Shown here piece by piece: positions 1-6,013 of a stretch of DNA of 6,020 nucleotides (position 1 is its first letter; each line of letters starts with the position of its first letter). The stretch spans positions 1 to 6,020 of the forward strand of contig JAUVVT010000137.1 in NCBI GenBank assembly GCA_030604505.1. The letters are read 5' to 3'. A program made the translations under genes and the position numbers. The notes beneath the pieces are model-generated. The model saw nothing but the letters and a program-made list of their open reading frames with translations. It was not told where the DNA came from and did no database searches. The stretch is from a bacterium. GTDB taxonomy: Bacteria; SM23-31; JAUVVT01.

Positions 1-78
1 CCTGCCGATTCAATAAAACTGAAAAGCAGAATGCCGCTCGAGAAAATTATAATGTATGATAAATGGCAAGAAAAATGA
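1..78 (+). CDS. 3' end of an unidentified upstream gene (partial)
   Basis: Reading from base 1, frame 1 stays open for 25 codons and stops at TGA (76-78). The encoded tail contains RMPLEKIIMYDKWQEK, a normal-looking charged, hydrophilic protein end. The other two plus frames hit stops by position 15 (TAA) and about 57 (TGA). A T-run (about 84-90) follows the stop, but I see no stem in front of it. The fragment is too short to assign to a family. The opposite strand is also partly open here, so the strand call is a preference and not proof. What is seen: an open frame with a plausible stop. What is inferred: that it is a gene end. Confidence 0.42.
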   Translation, partial: PADSIKLKSRMPLEKIIMYDKWQEK

Positions 79-103
79 CTTGATTTTTTTGAAAAAGATA
101 TAT

Positions 104-135
104 AAACCACAAAGGACACTGAGAACACAAAGGAA
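104..135 (+). repeat. ACCACAAAGG...GAGAACACAAAGG dispersed-repeat-like element
   Basis: Non-coding element built from AAACCACAAAGGACACT followed by GAGAACACAAAGGAAC. From memory, variants of AACCACAGAGGACACAGAGAACACAGAG recur between genes in many unrelated bacterial genomes; I cannot search to confirm. It contains an internal near-tandem ACAAAGGA/ACAAAGGA. A diverged copy in the opposite orientation lies at 3892-3930 in this same window, which supports calling it a repeat and not unique sequence. It encodes no protein and its function is unknown. Confidence 0.55.
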
Positions 136-242
136 CATATCTTAAGAAAGATGCAACGGCAAAAATTAAGAAATAATGATTTTATAAGTAATTTCCATAA
201 AATGACTTTATTATAAAATATAAACTTATGAAAATAACTGTC

Positions 243-262
243 ATTCCCGCGAAAGCGGGAAT
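243..262. repeat. Perfect ATTCCC-N8-GGGAAT palindrome (dRS3-like) with GAAA loop
   Basis: ATTCCCGC (243-250), GAAA (251-254) and GCGGGAAT (255-262) form a perfect 8-bp stem with a GNRA-type tetraloop. It is flanked by GTC on the left and CCA on the right, and is GC-rich inside very AT-rich DNA. The form ATTCCC-N8-GGGAAT matches the dRS3 consensus known from Neisseria, and very similar TCATTCCCGCGAAAGCGGGAAT elements occur widely in other bacteria (recalled, not searched). It lies 84 bp beyond the stop of the minus-strand reductase. It could work as a weak bidirectional terminator or 3' stabilising hairpin. No continuous U-run directly follows on the minus strand; CTTTTT starts 3 nt after the stem on the plus strand. 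Confidence 0.75.
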
Positions 263-345
263 CCACTTTTTGACTAACCATCAAGAAAAGGAAAATTATT
301 TAGGAATATTTAAAAATTTTAATTTTACTTCGTGGTTAATAAAGA

Positions 346-1581
346 TTAGGTTCTAATATAAAGTGTTCTATGTGCTTCAGTAAGAATTTCCTTTATCGGT
401 ATTTTATTAGGACACTTGTTTTCACAGGGAGCACTGCAATTTATACAATTATCCGCTCTTTGTTCAGGAAGTAAGTCAAAATACTTTTCGACAGCTTCAT
501 CCCGGTGTTGAAAGTTTGTATAATACATTAAATATCTTTGAATAGTGGGTACCGCTGTGCCGTATGGACAGACCTGAGTGCAGGTACTGCACCATCTGCA
601 GTAGTAAGGCTTGACTGCCGAAGCATATTTTTCAAGAGTTCTTTTGTCAAGGTAGCCGAATCTTTCATTAACAGCTGTAATACAGTTATCCACCTCTTCG
701 AATGTAGGCATCCTCATTATACAATTAGTAATGTTTGGATTTGAAAGGACAAATTTGATAGCCGCTCTTCGGAACTCGGGCGTTCTCGATTTTTCATATC
801 CTTTTATTTTCTGGTCGTATGCCCCTCCGGCAATTTTAAATGCAATAGAACCCACATTATTTTGCTTTGCTTTCTTAAACAATTCCTTTTCTTCAGGGAA
901 TGCCATAAAGTTATATTTCAACATAATCATATCAAAGTGCCCGGAGTCAATAGCATAATTAACATATCCGGCAAAATCTCCGCCGCCGTGACTGGTCATT
1001 CCGATAGCCCTGATTTTTCCTTCCTTTTTTGCCTGTTTCAGGGCTTCTATAACATTTTCATTTTTCAGGCGTGTCATTTCCTTGCCCTTTATTAGACCAT
1101 GTTTCGGAATAATTGAACCTATCTGATAAATCATTAGTATGTCAATATAGTCGGTCTGCATTCTTTTCAGGATGTCTTCTATAAATCTAATCGTTTCCTT
1201 TTTTGTTGAAGTATGTGTGGTAAAAATCTTGGATGCAATTACTGCTTTATCCCTTTTGCCCTTTACAGCTTTTCCTACCATTCTTTCTTCTTCGCCGTTT
1301 TTATATTCAGGGGCTGTGTCTATATAATTAATCCCTCTGTCCAGTGCATAGCTTAAAACATTTGCATTTGGGGCCTCCCAGGTTCCTAAACCAATTTCAG
1401 ATATTTTTATCCCGGTCCTTCCAAGAATTCTGTATTTCATCTCAACATCTTTTCCAGCAGTTTTATTTCCCTTAAATCGAAAATAATTTCCCGTATTTAC
1501 AAAGGCAAAAGTTCCGAATAAGCTTGATTTCTTTAAAAAATTCCTTCTTGTTACTTTACTATTATTCTTCTGTGATTTCAT
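346..1581 (-). CDS. Tat-type aldo/keto reductase with C-terminal di-[4Fe-4S] ferredoxin-like domain
   Basis: Predicted NAD(P)H-dependent oxidoreductase of 411 residues; substrate unknown. The N-terminus carries a twin-arginine motif (TRRNFLK, 11-17) followed by a short, weak hydrophobic stretch (about 19-30) and no clear AxA cleavage site, so Tat export is plausible but not certain. The AKR barrel starts near residue 48 (KYRILGRTGIKISEIGLGTW). Asp88 and Tyr93 (IDTAPEY) and Lys118 (ASKIF) match the AKR catalytic set. The usual His in the DYIDLLLLHW-like strand is Tyr152 (DYIDILMIYQ). The C-terminus holds two cysteine quartets: C328/C331/C334/C338-P (Cx2Cx2Cx3CP) and C379/C382/C386/C390-P (Cx2Cx3Cx3CP), each able to bind a [4Fe-4S] cluster. 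Such fusions are common in anaerobes and Bacteroidota-like bacteria, suggesting electron exchange with another carrier. Start: ATG (1581-1579) with AGGA (1594-1591) 9 nt upstream. Stop: TAA. It is transcribed alone, divergently from the peptidase gene. Confidence 0.93.
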   Translation of the reverse strand: MKSQKNNSKVTRRNFLKKSSLFGTFAFVNTGNYFRFKGNKTAGKDVEMKYRILGRTGIKISEIGLGTWEAPNANVLSYALDRGINYIDTAPEYKNGEEERMVGKAVKGKRDKAVIASKIFTTHTSTKKETIRFIEDILKRMQTDYIDILMIYQIGSIIPKHGLIKGKEMTRLKNENVIEALKQAKKEGKIRAIGMTSHGGGDFAGYVNYAIDSGHFDMIMLKYNFMAFPEEKELFKKAKQNNVGSIAFKIAGGAYDQKIKGYEKSRTPEFRRAAIKFVLSNPNITNCIMRMPTFEEVDNCITAVNERFGYLDKRTLEKYASAVKPYYCRWCSTCTQVCPYGTAVPTIQRYLMYYTNFQHRDEAVEKYFDLLPEQRADNCINCSAPCENKCPNKIPIKEILTEAHRTLYIRT

Positions 1582-1632
1582 GATATAAAATCCTATAATT
1601 TAATGTGGTTCTTAAAATAACATTTTATAGAA

Positions 1633-1660
1633 ATTATATAAAAATATTTTCCAAAGTCAA
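1633..1660 (-). promoter_or_regulatory. Predicted sigma70-like promoter of the aldo/keto reductase gene
   Basis: On the minus strand, TTGACT (1660-1655) and a perfect TATAAT (1638-1633) are separated by 16 bp. Transcription would start near 1626, giving a leader of roughly 45 nt before the ATG at 1581. In AT-rich DNA TATAAT arises easily by chance; the paired TTGACT at legal spacing makes this better than chance. If the host is a true Bacteroidota member, its main sigma factor prefers a different -33 box, which lowers confidence. Confidence 0.5.
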
Positions 1661-1700
1661 TATTTATCTGAATAATCTAAACAAAAAAATATTTGACTTT
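1653..1700. repeat. Inverted repeat linking the two divergent -35 boxes
   Basis: AAAGTCAATATTT (1653-1665) and AAATATTTGACTTT (1687-1700) are inverted copies of each other apart from a single extra A. A 21-bp AT-rich centre separates them. Each arm contains the TTGACTTT that serves as the -35 region of the predicted promoter on its own side. The symmetry could be an operator for a dimeric regulator acting on both genes, or simply two similar promoters placed back to back. Confidence 0.5.
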
Positions 1701-1721
1701 ATTAATTATTACTGATATATT
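1693..1721 (+). promoter_or_regulatory. Predicted extended -10 sigma70-like promoter of the peptidase gene
   Basis: TTGACT (1693-1698), a 17-bp spacer and TATATT (1716-1721), with TG at 1713-1714 forming an extended -10 (TGATATATT). Transcription would begin near 1728, leaving a leader of about 150 nt before the ATG at 1879. That leader is AT-rich and contains the direct repeats at 1808-1839; I see no known riboswitch or strong hairpin in it. It would drive the peptidase gene and, by read-through, the membrane-protein gene. Confidence 0.5.
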
Positions 1722-1807
1722 TGTTGTAATATAAAATAATCAAATTTCTTAATAACCTTCCATTGCAGCTATTCACAAAACAAGTGTATGTTTTTATTTT
1801 AAATACA

Positions 1808-1839
1808 TTTTTAATAGAAATCATTGAGTTTTTAATAGA
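1808..1839 (+). repeat. Pair of 11-bp direct repeats with 21-bp period in the peptidase leader
   Basis: TTTTTAATAGA occurs exactly at 1808-1818 and again at 1829-1839. The start-to-start distance is 21 bp, about two turns of DNA, so a bound protein would meet both sites on the same face. The location, downstream of the predicted promoter and about 40 bp before the ATG, would suit a repressor site or a second promoter region. The AT-rich composition makes chance repetition possible. Confidence 0.35.
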
Positions 1840-1866
1840 TTCGTGATTTTAAAAGGGATAATTAAT

Positions 1867-1873
1867 AAGGAGG
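1867..1873 (+). promoter_or_regulatory. Strong ribosome binding site fixing the peptidase start at 1879
   Basis: AAGGAGG, a full Shine-Dalgarno match, ends 5 nt before ATG 1879. This decides the start: the in-frame GTG at 1843 lacks a comparable site and would put 12 extra residues ahead of a perfectly placed signal peptide. Confidence 0.85.
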
Positions 1874-1878
1874 TTTCA

Positions 1879-3891
1879 ATGAGGATAAAAATTATCTTTT
1901 TGTTTATGGGATTGTTTATTTTATTCTTTTGCGGAATTGTGTACAGTCAGGAGCCTGTTTGTGAACATATTGCAAATTATAAAATGGATATAAAGCTTGA
2001 TACCGAGAAAGAGAGTATCACGGGCAGCGAGGTATTAACATGGCTCAACAATACTTATTTTTATACTGATGAACTTTATTTTCATTTATATATGAACGCT
2101 TTTAAGAATAATAAAAGCACATTTATGAAAGAATCTAACAGAAAATTAGAAGAGGATATAGAACCAATTAAGCTCGGATATTGTGATATAATATCAATGA
2201 AGGTTTTGACGAGTGATTATTTGGAAGAAACGGATATTACTTCAAATATAGAGTTTATTCGGCCCGATGATGATAATGAGTTTGACCAGACAGTAATAAG
2301 GGTAAAGCTGCCGAATCCTGTTCCTCCGCAGAAAGAGATTCAGTTAGTTATAAATTTTGAAACGAAACTTCCGCAGACAATCAGAAGGACAGGTTACTAT
2401 CAGGATTATTATTTTGTTGCCCAATGGTTCCCGAAAATAGGAGTGTTTCAGGATGGAGTATGGAATTGTCATCAATACCATGCGCGTTCGGAATTTTTTG
2501 CAGATTATGGAATATATGACGTGAATATAACGGTTCCGAATGAATATATAGTGGGAGCAACAGGAGAAGAGAGAACTGCTGTACCGAACGGGGATGAAAC
2601 CACGTATAATTATTTTCAGGAGAGTGTTCACGACTTTGCCTGGACTGCAAGTAAAGATTACATAAAAACAACAAAAGATTATATGCTGCCGTCAGATAAA
2701 AGTATAGAGATTACATTGCTAATTATGTCGGAACATGAGGATCAGACTGATAGATATCGGAAAGCAACAGAATACGCAATAAAATATTTCAGCGAATGGT
2801 ATGGAGATTATCCTTATTCCACGGTAACCGTGGTTGACCCTGCATTCAGAAGCGGGGCTGGCGGTATGGAATATCCGACGTTTTTCACCGGGGGCACTAA
2901 CTGGATTAATTGGTGGAATGGTGTGTTAAGACCGGAGGGAGTTACAGTGCATGAGTTCGGGCACGGTTATTTCTACGGGCTTATCGGGAATAATGAATTT
3001 GAGGATGCATGGCTTGATGAGGGATTTAATTCTTTTGCGGAATCGGAGGTGATGGATGCCGCGTATGGTCCAAATCATCTTGAGGTGAGATATTTCGGAT
3101 TCCCGTTGATGTTTAAGGATGTCAAATATGAGCAGAGATTTAACGGGCTCAGACGATACAGGGAATATGCTTCGACCGATATTATGCAGAGAAATGCCTG
3201 GAATTATATGGACCACGGTCAAACTTATACAGTTAATGCCTATGATAAGCCTGAACTGATGCTCAGGACACTGAAAAATTATCTCGGCAAAGAGGTTTTT
3301 GATGAGATTATGATGACATACAGCCAGAGATGGTGGTATAAACATCCGAAACCGGAGGATTTTTTCAGGGTGGTAAATGAAATCAGCGGAAAGGATATGA
3401 CTTGGTTCTTTAACCAGTTCGTTTATGGCTCCGATGTTCTCGATTATTCAATAGATAAGATTTCCAGTGAATTAGAGACCGAACCGGTCGGAATCTTTAC
3501 GAAGTGGGGAAAAGATTATGTTAAAGAGGAAATAGAATCCGATACTTTAACTGAAGCCGAAGAAGGAGAAGAAGAAATATATATTAGTGAGGTTTTGGTG
3601 AGAAGATTAGGCTGTGTAAAAATGCCGGTCGATGTCCAGGTCAAGTTTGATAATGGAGAGACTATACTTGAAAAATGGGATGGACAGTACAGATGGAAGA
3701 AATTTATTTATAAAAAGAATGCTAAAATAACATCCGCTGTTGTTGACCCTGAACATAAATATGTAATCGATATAAATTATACCAATAACAGCAAAATAAT
3801 GAAAAAAGACTGCATTTCAAGTCTGAAGTGGGCATCCAAATGGATGTTCTGGCTGCAGAATCTTTTGGAGATATTTTCATTTTTTAGTTGA
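1879..3891 (+). CDS. Secreted M1-family zinc metallopeptidase (aminopeptidase type)
   Basis: Predicted zinc peptidase of 670 residues acting outside the cytoplasm, probably removing N-terminal residues from peptides. A Sec signal peptide spans 1-23 (hydrophobic I5-V21, likely cleavage VYS/Q). The N-terminal beta domain runs to about 290. The catalytic domain has GGMEY (328-332) at the place of the M1 GAMEN exopeptidase loop; HEFGH (358-362) plus Glu381 (WLDE), giving the exact HExxH-x18-E zinc site; and Tyr455 (NAYDKPEL) at the expected transition-state tyrosine. All key residues are therefore present. A beta-rich region follows (about 570-640, with RRLGCVKMPVDV and WDGQYRW), after an acidic insert (about 550-571). 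The last 25 residues form an aromatic, amphipathic tail (W651, W655, F657, W658) that may bind membrane or a partner. The membrane-protein gene lies 74 bp downstream and may be co-transcribed. The family is certain; the substrate is unknown. Confidence 0.95.
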   Translation: MRIKIIFLFMGLFILFFCGIVYSQEPVCEHIANYKMDIKLDTEKESITGSEVLTWLNNTYFYTDELYFHLYMNAFKNNKSTFMKESNRKLEEDIEPIKLGYCDIISMKVLTSDYLEETDITSNIEFIRPDDDNEFDQTVIRVKLPNPVPPQKEIQLVINFETKLPQTIRRTGYYQDYYFVAQWFPKIGVFQDGVWNCHQYHARSEFFADYGIYDVNITVPNEYIVGATGEERTAVPNGDETTYNYFQESVHDFAWTASKDYIKTTKDYMLPSDKSIEITLLIMSEHEDQTDRYRKATEYAIKYFSEWYGDYPYSTVTVVDPAFRSGAGGMEYPTFFTGGTNWINWWNGVLRPEGVTVHEFGHGYFYGLIGNNEFEDAWLDEGFNSFAESEVMDAAYGPNHLEVRYFGFPLMFKDVKYEQRFNGLRRYREYASTDIMQRNAWNYMDHGQTYTVNAYDKPELMLRTLKNYLGKEVFDEIMMTYSQRWWYKHPKPEDFFRVVNEISGKDMTWFFNQFVYGSDVLDYSIDKISSELETEPVGIFTKWGKDYVKEEIESDTLTEAEEGEEEIYISEVLVRRLGCVKMPVDVQVKFDNGETILEKWDGQYRWKKFIYKKNAKITSAVVDPEHKYVIDINYTNNSKIMKKDCISSLKWASKWMFWLQNLLEIFSFFS

Positions 3892-3930
3892 TAAGTCTGT
3901 GTTCTCTGCCTGCCCTGTGGGTGGTTAAAT
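3892..3930 (-). repeat. Diverged, inverted copy of the ACCACA/GAGAACACA repeat
   Basis: Read on the minus strand this stretch gives TTAACCACCCACAGGGCAGG followed by CAGAGAACACAGAC. It shares AACCAC, a central AGG-like part and GAGAACACA with the element at 104-135, with about three extra bases after AACCAC. It starts directly after the peptidase stop codon and fills more than half of the 74-bp gap before the membrane-protein gene. It has no strong hairpin of its own, so it should not end transcription. The relationship is visible by eye, but the copy is degenerate. Confidence 0.5.
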
Positions 3931-3965
3931 TTTGACATTACTATATAAAAATATAGGAGATAACA

Positions 3966-4991
3966 ATGAAGGTTTTATCTGCTTTGAAAAAGGGCGTGGG
4001 AATTACGAACCGACGATTCGGATTGGTTATTATATTATTAATAATAAATATCATTATCAGCCTGGTGCTTAGTATACCTATGTTCTATAAGCTTCAGGGT
4101 TCTTTTGGAAACAGTTTGGTGAGTGAGAATATGCTCGAGGGATTTGATACTCTGTGGTATGAGGAATTTCAGTCTGAGCAGACTGGATTTGCATCTTCAT
4201 TTAAGGCATCTATCATTGGTATTGGGGCAATTCTGAATAACTTTGTAACTATTGAAAGTGGGAACCTTTTTAAATTAAACAGCATGTCTATGACTATCTG
4301 GGTATTGGGGCTGGTATATCTGCTTTTTTGGACGTTCCTCAACGGGGGAATATTGGGAATGTTCAATTCAATGGATAAGAAGCTTTCATTTAATAATTTC
4401 TTCGGTGACTGCGGAAAATATTTTATACGGTTCCTCTTTCTTACAATTGGTGCAGTTGCCTGTTATATACTTTTAAGTGTGTATTTTTTCACGTGGCTTG
4501 GAAGTATTTTAGCAAACCTGGGTGAAAATGCCTCGAAAGAATGGATACCTTTCACTTTAGACAGATTTAGAAATATTATATTTTTAATACTTTTGCTCTT
4601 TATTGGTATGCTGTTTGATTATGCGAAGATAAGTATTGTCGTTGATGAAAAAAGAAATATAATTGTTCCATTTTTTAAATCCCTGTTTTTTATTATAAGA
4701 CATATTATAAAAACATATACGCTTTATTTCATACTTGCTTTTATAGGGATAATTTTTATAGTACTCTATGCATTGACTGATTCACTGATGCCTCAGAATA
4801 CATTGAGAAATATTGGTATAATGATAGCTATTCAGCAGGCATATATATTCTTAAAAATATGGCTGAAATGTACTTTCTTATCCTCTCAGATGTCGCTGTA
4901 TAAAGGATTTAAAGAGAAGGCAGAAGAAGAAGTCATTGAAAAAAGGGGAGAACCGTTTGCTGTAAGGGAAGAACCGGAAGAAAAAAAGTAA
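3966..4991 (+). CDS. Polytopic inner-membrane protein of unknown function
   Basis: I do not recognise a named family in these 341 residues. About six membrane segments are visible: 19-39, 108-133, 152-177, 202-222, 251-271 and 282-300. A polar loop of roughly 65 residues (about 42-107) lies between the first two, and a charged tail (314-341, rich in Glu and Lys) ends the protein. A conserved-looking DYAKISIVVDEKR segment (218-230) follows TM4; similar D-Y-A-[KR]-I stretches occur in several poorly characterised multi-pass bacterial membrane proteins (recollection, weak). No transporter, protease or sensor motif is seen. Start: ATG with AGGAGA (3955-3960) 5 nt upstream. No terminator separates it from the peptidase gene, so a shared transcript is likely. 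A membrane partner, anchor or permease for the peptidase or its products is a context-based guess. Confidence 0.88.
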   Translation: MKVLSALKKGVGITNRRFGLVIILLIINIIISLVLSIPMFYKLQGSFGNSLVSENMLEGFDTLWYEEFQSEQTGFASSFKASIIGIGAILNNFVTIESGNLFKLNSMSMTIWVLGLVYLLFWTFLNGGILGMFNSMDKKLSFNNFFGDCGKYFIRFLFLTIGAVACYILLSVYFFTWLGSILANLGENASKEWIPFTLDRFRNIIFLILLLFIGMLFDYAKISIVVDEKRNIIVPFFKSLFFIIRHIIKTYTLYFILAFIGIIFIVLYALTDSLMPQNTLRNIGIMIAIQQAYIFLKIWLKCTFLSSQMSLYKGFKEKAEEEVIEKRGEPFAVREEPEEKK

Positions 4992-5013
4992 GCAATTGAT
5001 GTATTTTCAAAAA

Positions 5014-5042
5014 TTGTGACAAGAGTAATATAATAATATAAA
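5014..5042 (+). promoter_or_regulatory. Possible promoter of the outer-membrane protein gene
   Basis: In the 116-bp gap before the barrel gene, TTGTGA and TATAAA are 17 bp apart, with an overlapping perfect TATAAT about 8 bp closer to the -35. Initiation from the TATAAA would give a leader of about 60 nt. The boxes are weak and the DNA is AT-rich, so read-through from the upstream genes is equally possible. No terminator stem is visible after the membrane-protein stop at 4991. Confidence 0.3.
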
Positions 5043-5107
5043 ACAGCCACTGACAGCTAAAAAGAGAATTAACAACTTTTAATATAAGAATAAATATTTA
5101 GGAAAAA

Positions 5108-5965
5108 ATGAACAAAAAGATAAATATTAGTTTTATTCTGCTTATAATTTTTACACTTTTTATTTCGGAAGGTTTGTTTGGACAGGATACCGAGCCAAAA
5201 GTAGCGACACCTCAGAGACCGACATTTGCCACAAGTGCGCTGACAACCTTCCCCGGAGCGTTCGAGATTGAAAGTGGTTTCGGTCTGTCGAATAATACGT
5301 TTAACACTTCGATAACGATAAAGTATGGATTTGGGCTTCAAATTGAAGTGTTTGCCGGATTCATACCGTATCTCGTTATCAGTAATCCGGAGGATTATGA
5401 AGGTATACCCGGTACTTATCTCAGGACACTGACCAAAGGTTATGGTGATACTTATGTTGGCGGCAGATATAGATTTTGGATGGATTTTTACGAGGAACAT
5501 CATCTCGCGGTTCAACTGCATGCTAAAATTGCAACAGCAAGGGGACATGTCTGGGCACCAAGGTCTTTGGGGACAGGAGAAAGTGATTATACCGGCTTTT
5601 TAATATATACATTTTTAAAAGAAAAATACCAGTTTGATTTGAACTTTGGTTTAAACTTGCTCGGAAAACACTGGGAAAGCGGACCGGAGACACAACTTTT
5701 TGGGGCAGCATGTTTATCAGGAAGTTTAACAAAAAAACTCAGTTTGACAGGTGAATTATATTCATATCAGGGATGGGATTATTATGAAGCTTTAAATGCA
5801 TATTCTGATAATTATGATTATAACAAAGACTTGGTTTATCTTGGTCTTGTCGGCTTGGGCTATTCACTCAAGCCGACATTGGTTTTTGATATATCTTCGA
5901 ACTTTAATCTTAAAAACTCTCCTTACGACTGGCAGATTGTAACAGGTATGACTATTACTCTGTAA
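5108..5965 (+). CDS. Outer-membrane beta-barrel protein, MetA-pathway/transporter-like
   Basis: Predicted outer-membrane barrel of 285 residues, possibly a channel for small molecules. A Sec signal peptide spans 1-25 (hydrophobic 7-19, likely cleavage LFG/Q). The mature part begins with a Pro/Thr-rich stretch and RPTFATSALTTFPGAFEIE (37-55), then alternating-residue strands rich in Gly and aromatics to the last strand DWQIVTGMTITL. The pattern 'PTF..SA.T.PPG..E.E.G' plus GYGDTYVGGRYRF (111-123) resembles the 'MetA-pathway of phenol degradation' putative outer-membrane transporter family. The family name does not imply phenol use here. The chain ends in Leu and not the more common terminal Phe. 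Start: ATG with a weak AGGA (5100-5103) 4 nt upstream. It follows the membrane-protein gene by 116 bp on the same strand and may be a separate transcript. Confidence 0.82.
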   Translation: MNKKINISFILLIIFTLFISEGLFGQDTEPKVATPQRPTFATSALTTFPGAFEIESGFGLSNNTFNTSITIKYGFGLQIEVFAGFIPYLVISNPEDYEGIPGTYLRTLTKGYGDTYVGGRYRFWMDFYEEHHLAVQLHAKIATARGHVWAPRSLGTGESDYTGFLIYTFLKEKYQFDLNFGLNLLGKHWESGPETQLFGAACLSGSLTKKLSLTGELYSYQGWDYYEALNAYSDNYDYNKDLVYLGLVGLGYSLKPTLVFDISSNFNLKNSPYDWQIVTGMTITL

Positions 5966-5992
5966 GGGATATAAAAAAATTATTTCTGCTGA

Positions 5993-6013
5993 CGAAGGTG
6001 TTCTTCACCTTCG
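5993..6013 (+). terminator. Perfect 8-bp stem hairpin after the barrel gene, possible terminator
   Basis: CGAAGGTG (5993-6000), loop TTCTT (6001-6005) and CACCTTCG (6006-6013) pair perfectly, starting 27 nt after the TAA of the barrel gene. The element is GC-rich against its surroundings. No U-run follows before the window ends (CCCTCAA), so an intrinsic terminator is not proven. It could also be a dispersed palindromic repeat, or serve a convergent gene from the right, since a T-run on the minus strand lies about 12 nt past the stem. Confidence 0.5.

Noticed and set aside
180..235. Weak inverted repeat (ATAAGT...ACTTAT) in the left intergenic region
   Set aside because: Only six pairs with a long AT-rich loop; expected by chance in this composition.
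538..1095. Overlapping plus-strand open frames of 68-77 codons inside the reductase gene
   Set aside because: They are antisense to a clearly coding gene with catalytic and cysteine motifs, have no ribosome sites of note, and give no recognisable protein.
1843..1878. Upstream in-frame GTG start adding 12 residues to the peptidase
   Set aside because: AAGGAGG at 1867-1873 is ideally placed for ATG 1879, and the signal peptide begins properly there.
2344..3345. Minus-strand open frames of 95-139 codons inside the peptidase gene
   Set aside because: They oppose the frame carrying the intact HExxH-x18-E site; their His/Ile/Arg-rich products look like antisense shadows.
3892..3965. Terminator between the peptidase and membrane-protein genes
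   Set aside because: No stem followed by a U-run is present; the gap holds a degenerate repeat copy and a ribosome binding site.
5069..5548. Minus-strand open frame of 159 codons across the start of the barrel gene
   Set aside because: The plus frame has a signal peptide and barrel pattern; the antisense product is basic, Cys-rich and unrecognisable.
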